A stretch of DNA of 43,052 nt from Flavobacteriia bacterium (GTDB lineage Bacteria; Bacteroidota; Bacteroidia; Flavobacteriales; Flavobacteriaceae): the NCBI GenBank assembly GCA_004293045.1, contig RDXY01000014.1, forward strand, positions 1 to 43,052, read 5' to 3'. Below the pieces are notes generated by a model. It made no database searches, was not told where the DNA came from, and was given only the letters and a program-made list of their open reading frames with translations. Numbering within the stretch: the stretch's first letter is position 1; each line of letters starts with the position of its first letter. A program made the translations under genes and the position numbers. This document shows positions 16,735-24,674 of the stretch, piece after piece.

Positions 16735-16950
16735 TTATTTCTTTCCAGCTGGTTTTTTTGTCTTACCATTTATTACTTTAATAGTAACATACATAAACAA
16801 AATAAAAGAAAGTAGTCGTAATGACATAAATATACTTTCACTTTGCATAAATCCTAAAAACTTCAAATCAAAAGGAAAAGCTAAAACCGCAGATATTAAA
16901 GCAATAAATAACAATTTTGAATTGGTCATATTTTTAAAAAAATTCATCAT
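16735..16950 (-). CDS. Small membrane protein downstream of ftsY, unknown function
   Basis: From the ATG at 16950, 10 nt past the ftsY stop, the product is 71 residues. It has two hydrophobic segments (LLFIALISAVLAFPF and IFMSLRLLSFILFMYVTIKVI) and a basic tail GKTKKPAGKK. A longer frame reading into ftsY exists, but the ATG pair at 16945-16950 fits normal operon spacing. I do not recognise a family. It is probably co-transcribed with ftsY and could simply be an uncharacterised inner-membrane protein. Confidence 0.6.
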   Translation of the reverse strand: MMNFFKNMTNSKLLFIALISAVLAFPFDLKFLGFMQSESIFMSLRLLSFILFMYVTIKVINGKTKKPAGKK

Positions 16951-16960
16951 ACCTAAAAAA

Positions 16961-17941
16961 TTAATTAAAGAAAGAATCCACAAACTCAGTTTTATTAAAC
17001 ACTTGTAAATCTTCAATTCCTTCACCAACTCCAATATATTTAACTGGAATTTGAAATTGATCTGAAATACCTATTACAACGCCTCCTTTTGCAGTACCAT
17101 CTAATTTGGTTACCGCTAAACAAGAGACTTCCGTAGCAGCAGTAAATTGCTTGGCTTGTTCAAAAGCATTTTGCCCTGTAGAGCCATCAAGTACTAACAG
17201 TACGTCATTTGGTGTATTTGGAACTACTTTTTGCATTACATTTTTTACTTTGGTCAATTCGTTCATTAAACCTAATTTATTGTGCAAACGACCAGCTGTA
17301 TCAATAATTACAACATCGGCATGTTGTGCCACAGCCGACTGCAAGGTATCAAATGCAACAGAAGCTGGATCGGAACCCATTTGCTGTCTTATCATAGGAA
17401 CAGCTACCCTATCTGCCCATATTTGTAATTGATCAATTGCTGCAGCTCTAAAGGTATCGGCTGCGCCTAATACTACCTTGAAACCCGCTTTTTTAAATTG
17501 ATAAGCTAATTTTCCAATGGTAGTGGTTTTTCCAACACCATTTACGCCTACCACCATAATTACGTATGGTTTTGTATCTTTTGGAATAGTGAACTCAGAT
17601 TCGTTACCTGAATTGGTTTCAGATAACAACGAACCAATTTCTTCTCTTAATATGATATTTAACTCCTCTGTTCCTAAATACTTATCTGTAGAAACTCTTT
17701 TTTCAATACGTTGAATAATCTTTAAAGTGGTATTTACACCAACATCTGAAGTAATAAGTACTTCTTCTAAATTATCTAAAACCTCATCATCTACTTTAGA
17801 CTTTCCAGCAACGGCTTTCGATAGTTTAGAAAAGAAAGATGTTTTAGTTTTCTCTAATCCTTTGTCTAGTTGTTGCTTTTCCTGTTCCGTAATTACAGGC
17901 TCGCTTTTGTTAGATGAAAATATTTTTTTAAAAAAACTCAT
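16961..17941 (-). CDS. ftsY: Signal recognition particle receptor FtsY
   Basis: FtsY docks SRP-bound ribosomes at the membrane for co-translational insertion. The 326-residue protein has a short basic N-terminus, an N domain and a complete SRP GTPase G domain: GVNGVGKTTTIGKLA (P loop), DTFRAAAIDQLQIWA, DTAGRLHN and TKLDGTAKGG, ending with the GEGIEDLQVF motif. The long acidic A domain of Escherichia coli FtsY is missing, as in many non-proteobacterial FtsY proteins. A TATTTTTG box lies at 17991-17984. Confidence 0.97.
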   Translation of the reverse strand: MSFFKKIFSSNKSEPVITEQEKQQLDKGLEKTKTSFFSKLSKAVAGKSKVDDEVLDNLEEVLITSDVGVNTTLKIIQRIEKRVSTDKYLGTEELNIILREEIGSLLSETNSGNESEFTIPKDTKPYVIMVVGVNGVGKTTTIGKLAYQFKKAGFKVVLGAADTFRAAAIDQLQIWADRVAVPMIRQQMGSDPASVAFDTLQSAVAQHADVVIIDTAGRLHNKLGLMNELTKVKNVMQKVVPNTPNDVLLVLDGSTGQNAFEQAKQFTAATEVSCLAVTKLDGTAKGGVVIGISDQFQIPVKYIGVGEGIEDLQVFNKTEFVDSFFN

Positions 17942-17983
17942 TGAATTTCGTGTATAATGATTTGATTTTCATTATTATTGGAA

Positions 17984-17991
17984 CAAAAATA
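17984..17991 (-). promoter_or_regulatory. -7 promoter element of ftsY
   Basis: TATTTTTG on the minus strand lies 42 nt before the ATG, just after the terminator of the preceding ribosomal-protein operon. It gives ftsY its own promoter. Confidence 0.5.
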
Positions 17992-17995
17992 AAAT

Positions 17996-18030
17996 AAAAA
18001 AAGCTACTTTCAAATGAAAATAGCTTTTTT
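17996..18030 (-). terminator. Terminator after rpmB-rpmG-DUF4295
   Basis: A 10-bp stem (17997-18006 with 18021-18030, core AGCTA/TAGCT) has an inner TTTCA/TGAAA pairing. It is followed on the minus strand by a T-rich tract. Confidence 0.8.
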
Positions 18031-18048
18031 AATATCTTTAATTACAGA

Positions 18049-18201
18049 TTATTTCTTTTTTAAGAACTCATCTACTTCTTCTGGAGTCATTACTGATTCC
18101 ACAAATGTATAAGCACCGGTTTTAGGAGACTTCACCATTTTGATTGCTTTAGTCAATCTTTTAGAAGAGGTTTGTAAAGTTGCTACGGTTTTCTTTGCCA
18201 T
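18049..18201 (-). CDS. DUF4295 small basic protein
   Basis: A 50-residue open frame starts MAKKTVATLQTSSKRL and ends EEVDEFLKKK. It matches the DUF4295 family, which in Bacteroidota sits directly after rpmG. Its size, basic N-terminal half and fixed position in a ribosomal operon suggest a ribosome-associated protein, but I know of no assigned function. It lies 41 nt after rpmG in the same direction and ends before the shared terminator. Confidence 0.85.
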   Translation of the reverse strand: MAKKTVATLQTSSKRLTKAIKMVKSPKTGAYTFVESVMTPEEVDEFLKKK

Positions 18202-18242
18202 GACTTAGTATGTTTTATTTGAAACTTAAATTAAGTTTCTAA

Positions 18243-18425
18243 TTATTTAATTTCTTTGTGAACAGTTACTCTTTTCAAGATAGGATTGAATTTTTTGATT
18301 TCCATTCTATCTGGTGTATTCTTTTTATTTTTAGTAGTGATATAACGAGAAGTTCCTGGTTGACCAGATTCTTTGTGTTCAGTACACTCTAAAATTACTT
18401 GGATTCTATTACCTTTCTTTGCCAT
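18243..18425 (-). CDS. rpmG: 50S ribosomal protein L33
   Basis: This 60-residue protein has the L33 pattern: [35 protein letters not shown] and a basic C-terminus. It has a single cysteine, so it is the zinc-free (C-minus) type. It is the second gene of the rpmB-rpmG-DUF4295 operon. Confidence 0.96.
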   Translation of the reverse strand: MAKKGNRIQVILECTEHKESGQPGTSRYITTKNKKNTPDRMEIKKFNPILKRVTVHKEIK

Positions 18426-18445
18426 TTTGCTATATTTTTAAATGA

Positions 18446-18688
18446 TTAAACAGATTTTACAAATCCATTTGCTTTAGCTTTTTTCAAAACTGCGGCAATA
18501 CCATTTTTGTTAATTGTTTTTAATACTGCTGTAGATATTTTTAGGCTTACCCATCTATCTTCTTCTGCAATGTAAAAACGTTTTTTCACTAAGTTAACTG
18601 AGAATTTTCTCTTAGTTTTATTCATCGCGTGAGAAACGTTGTTTCCAACCATTGCTCTTTTTCCTGTTAGTTCACAAACTCTTGACAT
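18446..18688 (-). CDS. rpmB: 50S ribosomal protein L28
   Basis: This 80-residue protein starts MSRVCELTGKRAMVGNNVSHA and has the L28 block NKTKRKFSVNLVKKRFYI. It is the first gene of the operon. Upstream, on the minus strand, is a TTTCTTTGCACCC sequence (near 18739-18727), one mismatch from the -7 consensus, which probably drives strong expression. Confidence 0.96.
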   Translation of the reverse strand: MSRVCELTGKRAMVGNNVSHAMNKTKRKFSVNLVKKRFYIAEEDRWVSLKISTAVLKTINKNGIAAVLKKAKANGFVKSV

Positions 18689-18767
18689 TATTCTAAACTT
18701 TTATATCGTTATTCTAAATAAGGGTGCAAAGAAAAGAATTTTTACTTTACTATGCAACTATTTTTAA

Positions 18768-20015
18768 TTAGTTTTTTGAAATTTCTTTATACAACCATTC
18801 TAATGCTTTGTTAACCGCCCTATCTATAACCTTTTCGCGTGGTTGACCAAAATTAAATTCTTCAACAAAAACTTCATTTGGAGTTGCTATTGCTATAAAT
18901 ACGGTCCCGATTTCGGCTTCACTATTTCCTTTGGTTGGACCGGCATTCCCTGTTGTGGCAATAGCATAATCTGTATTGAAAATTGATCTACAATTTAAAG
19001 CCATTTCTTTTGCCACTTCCTTACTAACCACAGAAAATTGACGAATAGTATCTGAATTAACTTTTAATACATCTATTTTAATTTGATTAGAATACGCCAC
19101 TATTCCACCGTTAAAACAAGCGGAAGCGCCAGGAACTGATGAAACTAGTTGTGCTATTTTTCCTCCGGTACAACTTTCGGCAGTAGCCAAAGTAAGGTGC
19201 TTTTCAGATAATGTTCTTGTTAAAACCACTTCTATGGTTTCTTCCTCCTCGTAGCCAAGAATAATATCACCAATTAAAGGTTTTAATTTTTCTATTTCAC
19301 TTAAAACAGAATTCATTAAAACCGCTTCATCTGTGCCTCGAGCGGTTAATCGTAATCTTACTTTTCCAGGACTCGGCAAATACGCTAATTTGATAAAACT
19401 TGGTAAATTAGTTTCCCAATCTTCAATTTGTTCCGCAATTAAACTCTCTCCACGACCATAAGTCATAAGTGTTTTATGAACAATGTAGGGACGCTCAAAT
19501 TTTTCTACCAAATACGGAATTACTTCGTTATCAATTAAATACTTCATTTCATATGGCACACCAGGTAAAGAAACAAACACCGTGTTTTGATGTTCCATTA
19601 GCATGCCAGGAGCGGTACCCATTTTATTAAAAAGCACTTTTGATTTCGACGGGACTAATGCTTGATCCCTATTTAATTGCGTAATGGGTTTTTTATAAAT
19701 CCCTTCAATTATACTTTTTACTTGATCTAAAACAGCGTCGTTTTGCACTAAAACATCATCAAAATAGTCGCAAAAAGTTTTTTTAGTAATATCGTCTTTT
19801 GTTGGACCTAACCCACCTGTAATTAAAACAACATCAAAATTATTTTGAACTTCCTGTAACGTTTGTAATATATGGCTTTTTTCATCTGAAATAGATACCA
19901 TTTCATAAGTAGCAATTCCGATTTTATCTAATGCCTTGGCCATGTATGAAGAATTTGTATCTATAATTTGGCCTATCAATATTTCATCTCCAATGGTAAC
20001 AATTGCTGCTTTCAT
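18768..20015 (-). CDS. cinA: CinA family protein / nicotinamide-nucleotide amidase
   Basis: This 415-residue protein has two domains. The N-terminal MoCF-like COG1058 part contains [19 protein letters not shown] and [14 protein letters not shown]. The C-terminal CinA amidase part (from about residue 255) contains [33 protein letters not shown] and TTGNAGPT. It recycles NAD degradation products by deamidating nicotinamide mononucleotide, and the N-terminal domain may hydrolyse ADP-ribose. It is read in the same direction as rpmB, with 80 nt between them and no terminator visible. Confidence 0.93.
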   Translation of the reverse strand: MKAAIVTIGDEILIGQIIDTNSSYMAKALDKIGIATYEMVSISDEKSHILQTLQEVQNNFDVVLITGGLGPTKDDITKKTFCDYFDDVLVQNDAVLDQVKSIIEGIYKKPITQLNRDQALVPSKSKVLFNKMGTAPGMLMEHQNTVFVSLPGVPYEMKYLIDNEVIPYLVEKFERPYIVHKTLMTYGRGESLIAEQIEDWETNLPSFIKLAYLPSPGKVRLRLTARGTDEAVLMNSVLSEIEKLKPLIGDIILGYEEEETIEVVLTRTLSEKHLTLATAESCTGGKIAQLVSSVPGASACFNGGIVAYSNQIKIDVLKVNSDTIRQFSVVSKEVAKEMALNCRSIFNTDYAIATTGNAGPTKGNSEAEIGTVFIAIATPNEVFVEEFNFGQPREKVIDRAVNKALEWLYKEISKN

Positions 20016-20045
20016 TTTTTAAATATTTTTGTAAAAATAAGAAAA

Positions 20046-20062
20046 CCACGCTAAAGGCGTGG
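20046..20062 (-). terminator. Terminator after the Hpt gene
   Basis: A GC-rich perfect 6-bp stem CCACGC/GCGTGG with a 5-nt loop is followed on the minus strand by TTTTCTTATTTTT. Confidence 0.8.
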
Positions 20063-20086
20063 CTAAACATGTATTAAATGTATCTT

Positions 20087-20431
20087 TTATAATTTAAAAT
20101 CTTTTTTAATTTCATCTGCAGCAGCTGTTATTCTAATTTTAAGTGCTCTAAAAACCTCTATAATTTCTTTCCGCTTACCTTCCTCTTTTGTCCATTCAAT
20201 AATTAACAAAACATCTTCATAAGCCATATCCATTCCTAATAAATCTAATGTTGGTTTAATTTTATGAGCCGAAGCGTAGGTTTGCGAATAATCTTTAAGT
20301 TCTATTGCGTTTTTCATGGCCTGAATTTCGAAAGGCACTTCTTCTAAAAACAAAGAAGCAATTTGAAGCGCAAATTCGTTATCATTTTCAGAAATTTCAT
20401 ATACTTTTGATAAATTATACTGTAAAGCCAT
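20087..20431 (-). CDS. Histidine-phosphotransfer (Hpt) domain protein
   Basis: This 114-residue, all-helical protein is a stand-alone Hpt domain that would relay phosphoryl groups between histidine kinases and response regulators. The phosphorylatable His56 is in YASAHKIKPTLDLLGM, which has the HxxKxxxxxxG pattern. No sensor kinase or response regulator lies in the window. It overlaps the end of the FAH-family gene by one base (TAATG), so it is translationally coupled to a metabolic enzyme. Confidence 0.88.
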   Translation of the reverse strand: MALQYNLSKVYEISENDNEFALQIASLFLEEVPFEIQAMKNAIELKDYSQTYASAHKIKPTLDLLGMDMAYEDVLLIIEWTKEEGKRKEIIEVFRALKIRITAAADEIKKDFKL

Positions 20432-21042
20432 TATTTTACTTGTATTTTAAACATTTGCTTCCCTTCTAAAAATCCTTCTAATACATCATTTTCTTTCACA
20501 GCTGCTACTCCTTTTGGAGTTCCTGTAAAAATAATATCTCCTTTTTTTAAAGTGAAAAACTGTGAAACATAAGAAACAATTTCATCCATATTCCACAACA
20601 TCATTGAAGTAGATCCTTGCTGAACGATTTCATTATTTTTTCTTAAATCAAAGGTAATGCTTTCTAAAGAAGGAAAAATTATTTTCGGTAAAAAGTCACC
20701 AATAATCGCTGAATGGTCAAATGCCTTTGCTTTTTCCCAAGGCAATCCTTTTTCTTTTAAAGTAGTTTGCACATCTCGAGCGGTAAAATCGATTCCTAAA
20801 CCAATTTCATCGTAATATTTATGAGCAAATTTTGGACTGATGTATTTTCCTACTTTACAAATTTTCACCAAAACTTCCACTTCATGATGTACATCATTAC
20901 TGAACTCAGGAATTACAAAAGGTGTTTTTTTAGGTAAAATAGCCGTGTCTGGCTTCATAAAGATAACCGGCTCAGCTGGTCGTTCGTTTTGTAATTCTGA
21001 AATATGGTCGGCGTAATTTCTGCCAATGCAAATAATTTTCAT
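20431..21042 (-). CDS. Fumarylacetoacetate-hydrolase family protein (FAHD1-like)
   Basis: This 203-residue protein matches the compact FAH fold. A conserved start MKIICIGRNYADHISEL is followed by metal ligands in VHHEVEVLV (Glu54, Glu56), GIDFTARDVQ, KAFDHSAIIGDFLP and GDIIFTGTPKGV. Members of this branch act as acylpyruvate hydrolases or oxaloacetate decarboxylases with a Mg or Mn ion. Which one cannot be told from sequence. It is the first gene of a two-gene unit with the Hpt protein. Confidence 0.9.
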   Translation of the reverse strand: MKIICIGRNYADHISELQNERPAEPVIFMKPDTAILPKKTPFVIPEFSNDVHHEVEVLVKICKVGKYISPKFAHKYYDEIGLGIDFTARDVQTTLKEKGLPWEKAKAFDHSAIIGDFLPKIIFPSLESITFDLRKNNEIVQQGSTSMMLWNMDEIVSYVSQFFTLKKGDIIFTGTPKGVAAVKENDVLEGFLEGKQMFKIQVK

Positions 21043-21049
21043 CTTTATT

Positions 21050-21135
21050 TGGGTGTTGGGTATTGGGCATTAGGTGTTAGGTATTAGATGTTGGGTACTT
21101 GGTATTGGGCCTATCCCCATTACCTAACACCAAAA
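21050..21135. repeat. TTGGGTATTAGG-type short repeats with internal inverted repeat
   Basis: The gap between the exonuclease gene and the FAH gene has about nine degenerate copies of a 6-10 nt unit (TTGGGTA, TTAGGTA). It then has a complementary segment CCCATTACCTAACACC. Bases 21073-21083 pair perfectly with 21121-21131 (11 bp). It may act as a terminator for the exonuclease gene. Such strings are common between flavobacterial genes. Confidence 0.75.
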
Positions 21136-21154
21136 ACCCTTTACCTCAAAATAC

Positions 21155-21925
21155 CTATTTTGTATTTAATCGTCTTAATTTCAAACCTGTTAATACTTTT
21201 TTAGTATATAGTGGAAAATCTGCGTTTTGAATCCAACCATAGTAGCCAGGATCCTTATCAAACACTTCATCCACTAAAACATTTTTATATTTACCAAAAC
21301 TAAACATTTCTTGACCTTTATCATTCAAAACAATCATACCTGCAAAATCTACAGATTTTTTACGAGTAGTAAATTCTGATAATGCTTTCATATCATTTTG
21401 CAAATCAGGATATCTTTCTAATTGTCCCAATAAAATTTCATAAGTAGCCCTAGTGTCTGCTTCAGCTGAATGGGCGTTCTCTAATGTCTTTCCACAATAA
21501 AATTTTAATGCTGCAGACAAGGTGCGTTCTTCTTTTTTATGAAAAATAGTTTGTACATCGACAGAAACACGATTTTTCATATCAAAATCTACCCCTGCAC
21601 GAAGCATTTCTTCTGCTAATAAAGGAATATCAAATCTATCGGAATTATATCCTGCCAAATCTGAATCTTTTATCATGGTATAAATTTGGGAAGACAATTC
21701 GGAAAAAGTAGGCTCGTTGGCTACTTTTTCGTTTGTAATACCATGAACTGCTGTAGTTTGAGGTGGAATTGGAATGGTTGGATTTACCAACCAAGTTTTG
21801 CTTTCTTTATTTCCGTTTGGAAACACCTTAAATATTGATATTTCAACGATTCTGTCTTTTCCAACATCTATTCCGGTAGTTTCTAAATCAAAGAAACAAA
21901 TTGGTCTTGTAAGTTTAAGCTCCAT
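21155..21925 (-). CDS. DnaQ-like 3'-5' exonuclease
   Basis: This 256-residue protein has the DEDDh exonuclease motifs: ExoI CFFDLETTGID (Asp13, Glu15), ExoII LAGYNSDRFDIPLL and ExoIII HSAEADTRATYEIL with the catalytic His and Asp. A C-terminal domain FSFGKYKNVLVDEVFDKDPGYYGWI resembles the domain attached to ExoX-like nucleases. It could proofread for DNA polymerase or work in repair; it is not fused to a polymerase. A TAACTTTG box (21950-21943) lies 17 nt before the ATG. Confidence 0.9.
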   Translation of the reverse strand: MELKLTRPICFFDLETTGIDVGKDRIVEISIFKVFPNGNKESKTWLVNPTIPIPPQTTAVHGITNEKVANEPTFSELSSQIYTMIKDSDLAGYNSDRFDIPLLAEEMLRAGVDFDMKNRVSVDVQTIFHKKEERTLSAALKFYCGKTLENAHSAEADTRATYEILLGQLERYPDLQNDMKALSEFTTRKKSVDFAGMIVLNDKGQEMFSFGKYKNVLVDEVFDKDPGYYGWIQNADFPLYTKKVLTGLKLRRLNTK

Positions 21926-21942
21926 TTTTATATTTTAAAGTA

Positions 21943-21950
21943 CAAAGTTA
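21943..21950 (-). promoter_or_regulatory. -7 promoter element of the exonuclease gene
   Basis: TAACTTTG on the minus strand matches TAnnTTTG. It starts right after the terminator of the E2 gene. Confidence 0.5.
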
Positions 21951-21980
21951 AAAAAACCCAATAGTTAATGAACTATTGGG
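21951..21980 (-). terminator. Terminator after the E2 gene
   Basis: A perfect 10-bp stem CCCAATAGTT (21957-21966) with 21971-21980 and a 4-nt loop is followed on the minus strand by a T run. Confidence 0.88.
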
Positions 21981-22005
21981 TGAATTATTATTTATTTATT
22001 TTTTC

Positions 22006-23304
22006 TTAAAAATCTCTATTTACATCAAACGCTTCCAGATACTCGGCTACGCGTTTTACGAAACTTCCACCTAGAGCACCATCAACAACTCTGTGATCAT
22101 AAGAATGAGATAAGAACATTTTCTGACGAATTCCAATAAAATCCCCTTCTGGAGTTTCAATTACTGCTGGTACTTTTCTAATAGCCCCCAAAGCCAAAAT
22201 ACCTACTTGTGGTTGATTGATAATTGGTGTGCCAAAAACGGATCCAAAAGTTCCCACATTTGTTACGGTATAAGTTCCTCCTTGCGTATCGTCTGGTTTT
22301 AGTTTTCCTGCTTTCGCTCTACTTCCTAAATCGTTAACTGCTTTTGCCATACCTACTAAATTTAATTGGTCTGCATTTTTAATTACAGGTACAATTAAGT
22401 TGCCATTTGGTAAAGCTGCTGCCATTCCTAAATTGATATTTTTGCGTTTAATAATAAAATCGCCATCAACTGAAATATTCATTCCTGGAAAATCTTTTAA
22501 GGCTCTTGCTACCGCTTCCATCATAATTGGCGTAAACGTTAGTTTTTCTCCCTCGCGTTTTTCAAAAGCTGTTTTTACTTTATCTCTCCATTTTACAATA
22601 TTAGTAACATCCACTTCAATAAACGACTGCACGTGTGCTGATGTTTGAACTGAAGCTACCATATAACCCGAAATTAACTTTCGCATTCTGTCCATTTCCA
22701 CTATCTCGTCTCCACCATTTACTGAAACTGGCGCCGAATTTTGGGTTTTAGGTTGTTGGATTGAAGCTGTAGGCGCCACAACATTTGGACTTGAAACTTG
22801 CGACTTGCGGCTTGCTATGTATTTTAATATATCTTCTTTATTTACACGACCATCTTTGCCTGAACCTGATATTGATTCTAATTCGGTTAACGAAATACCT
22901 TCCGCTTTTGCCATATTTTTAACTAATGGCGAAAAGAATTTATCTGAACCTGAAAAATCTGCAGAAGAAGTTGTTTCAATAGCAACTTCAACCATTTTAG
23001 CGACTTCAGCTACTGCTACTGGAGCTTCCGATTTTACTTCCGGAGTTGTAGCAATTGCTCCACCATCTGTTTCAATAATAGCAATGGTTTGTCCTACTTG
23101 AACTACATCATCAATTTGAAACAAAATTTCAACTAAAGTACCAGAAACTTCAGAGGGCACTTCACTATCAACTTTATCTGTAGCAATTTCTAACACTGCT
23201 TCATCCATATCAATAGGTTCACCTACTTTTTTTAACCAATTTGTAATGGTTGCTTCTGCTACACTCTCTCCCATTTTTGGAAGTTTCAATTCAAATCTTG
23301 CCAT
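22006..23304 (-). CDS. 2-oxoacid dehydrogenase E2, branched-chain type (dihydrolipoyl acyltransferase)
   Basis: E2 forms the core of a 2-oxoacid dehydrogenase complex and moves acyl groups from a lipoyl arm to CoA. In its 432 residues, a single lipoyl domain (1-75) has lipoylated Lys44 in EIATDKVDSEVP. A flexible Ala/Val-rich linker is followed by a peripheral-subunit-binding domain (about 127-167, SPLVKNMAKAEGISLTELESI) and the catalytic domain ending HSYDHRVVDGALGG with His404 and Asp408. One lipoyl domain and MGESVAEATI resemble branched-chain E2 or OdhB more than pyruvate E2. E1 and E3 genes are not adjacent. Confidence 0.9.
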   Translation of the reverse strand: MARFELKLPKMGESVAEATITNWLKKVGEPIDMDEAVLEIATDKVDSEVPSEVSGTLVEILFQIDDVVQVGQTIAIIETDGGAIATTPEVKSEAPVAVAEVAKMVEVAIETTSSADFSGSDKFFSPLVKNMAKAEGISLTELESISGSGKDGRVNKEDILKYIASRKSQVSSPNVVAPTASIQQPKTQNSAPVSVNGGDEIVEMDRMRKLISGYMVASVQTSAHVQSFIEVDVTNIVKWRDKVKTAFEKREGEKLTFTPIMMEAVARALKDFPGMNISVDGDFIIKRKNINLGMAAALPNGNLIVPVIKNADQLNLVGMAKAVNDLGSRAKAGKLKPDDTQGGTYTVTNVGTFGSVFGTPIINQPQVGILALGAIRKVPAVIETPEGDFIGIRQKMFLSHSYDHRVVDGALGGSFVKRVAEYLEAFDVNRDF

Positions 23305-23341
23305 ATTATTATTGTAATGTTGAGTTCTTTAATTATTACTG

Positions 23342-23349
23342 CAAAATTA
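23342..23349 (-). promoter_or_regulatory. -7 promoter element of the E2 gene
   Basis: TAATTTTG on the minus strand lies 37 nt before the ATG. No -33 TTG at standard spacing. Confidence 0.45.
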
Positions 23350-23388
23350 ATAAATATTTTCATGTTTTATCACGAAAAAATCAAAAAA

Positions 23389-24513
23389 TCAAAAAAGTAA
23401 TACTTCACCTCTATCAGTTGAATTATTACTACCAATTACGTAATTTGATTGCGAAATATAGTTCTTAAAAGTAATATTCTTCGATTTATGCTTTTCCATA
23501 AAATAAATAATTTCAGCAAAAGAAAACGAATTGGTATCAAATATCAACTCGAAGTTAATATTTTTAGTGTTTTTAAATTGCTCAAAATCAGTGAAATATT
23601 CTATTGGTTTATTTAAGTCTAATTGAATATTTTCTTTTGAAAATACAATATATTTATCAATCTTACTTACTAATTTTTGTGGTTGCTTTTGTTTGAATAT
23701 CGCATATAACAAACTTCCTATTTGAAGAAACTTATCAAAAAACCACGGTTTTTTAAAATGCTTTTTATAAAAAAACTGCATCGCTTCTCGGAAACGATTC
23801 AAATAGTGAGCGTCTCTAATTGTACTTTCTCCTTTATAATGTATTACTGATGTTTCATGAAAATAAAAATTCTCCATACCTAATTTCTGAATCATATAAC
23901 TCAAATCAATATCATCCGAATACATGAAGCAGTTCTCATCAAATCCACCAACTTTCAAATACAAATCACGTTTCATCATCATAAAAGCCCCAACTAAAAC
24001 ATCCACTTTACCAGATTGATTTTCTGACAAATGTTGCGCATAATATTTTCCGAAAATTTTAGAGATTTTATACAAACCAAAAATTTTAGTAATTGCTACA
24101 TAAGGCGTTGGAAGTCCGCGTTTACTTTCAGGAAGAAAATTTCCGGTGCCGTCAATTAACTTACAGCCAATTATTCCGAGTTTGGAATTTGGAATTTGGA
24201 ATATAAAATTTAATATTTTCTCAAAAGTATCTTCAGCAACAACCGTATCTGGATTTAAAATACAAATATATTCGCCTTTAGCCTGATGTACAGCAATATT
24301 ATTCCCTTTTGGAAATCCTAAATTTTCTTTATTTTCAATAAGTCTAATTTGTGGAAACAATTGTTTCATCATTTCACAACTAGCATCCGAAGAATTATTA
24401 TCTACGACAATTATTTCTGCATCAATATTTGCAAGCGCTTTCTGAACACTAAGAACACATTGCTCTAAAAAATAGCGTACATTATAATTAAGTATGATTA
24501 CGGATAGTTGCAT
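23389..24513 (-). CDS. Family 2 glycosyltransferase (rhamnosyltransferase-like)
   Basis: This 374-residue protein has a GT-A fold of family GT2. It shows MQLSVIILNYNVRYFLEQCV, EIIVVDNNSSDASCEMM, LGFPKGNNIAV, ICILNPDTVV as the DxD-like metal site, and GAFMMMKRDLYLKVGGFDENCFMYSDDIDL as the acceptor region. It resembles the WbbL group that adds sugars to polysaccharides or lipid-linked glycans. About 70 C-terminal residues after residue 300 are poorly conserved. No other polysaccharide gene is near, so the target is unknown. It is divergent from the ABC-F gene. Confidence 0.88.
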   Translation of the reverse strand: MQLSVIILNYNVRYFLEQCVLSVQKALANIDAEIIVVDNNSSDASCEMMKQLFPQIRLIENKENLGFPKGNNIAVHQAKGEYICILNPDTVVAEDTFEKILNFIFQIPNSKLGIIGCKLIDGTGNFLPESKRGLPTPYVAITKIFGLYKISKIFGKYYAQHLSENQSGKVDVLVGAFMMMKRDLYLKVGGFDENCFMYSDDIDLSYMIQKLGMENFYFHETSVIHYKGESTIRDAHYLNRFREAMQFFYKKHFKKPWFFDKFLQIGSLLYAIFKQKQPQKLVSKIDKYIVFSKENIQLDLNKPIEYFTDFEQFKNTKNINFELIFDTNSFSFAEIIYFMEKHKSKNITFKNYISQSNYVIGSNNSTDRGEVLLF

Positions 24514-24619
24514 TTTGCTTTATTTCAATTAGTCGAATTCCAATTAATTGATAGGTCAAAGTTGCAATTTTTATTTATGAAATGCAAAAATCTAAATTTT
24601 AAATCTCAAATAATAAGCC

Positions 24620-24627
24620 TACTTTTG
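24620..24627 (+). promoter_or_regulatory. -7 promoter element of the ABC-F gene
   Basis: TACTTTTG lies 47 nt before the ATG at 24675. The transcript would have a leader of about 40 nt. Confidence 0.5.
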
Positions 24628-24674
24628 CAAAACAATTGGCGTTTTGCCACATTGTCTAATTGACAAATAAACAA

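Noticed and set aside
16951..17034. Longer version of the small membrane protein after ftsY
   Set aside because: The extension overlaps the conserved FtsY C-terminus in another frame; the ATG pair at 16945-16950 gives normal operon spacing.
22805..23101. 98-codon plus-strand open frame
   Set aside because: It is antisense to the lipoyl linker and subunit-binding domain of E2, without promoter or motif.
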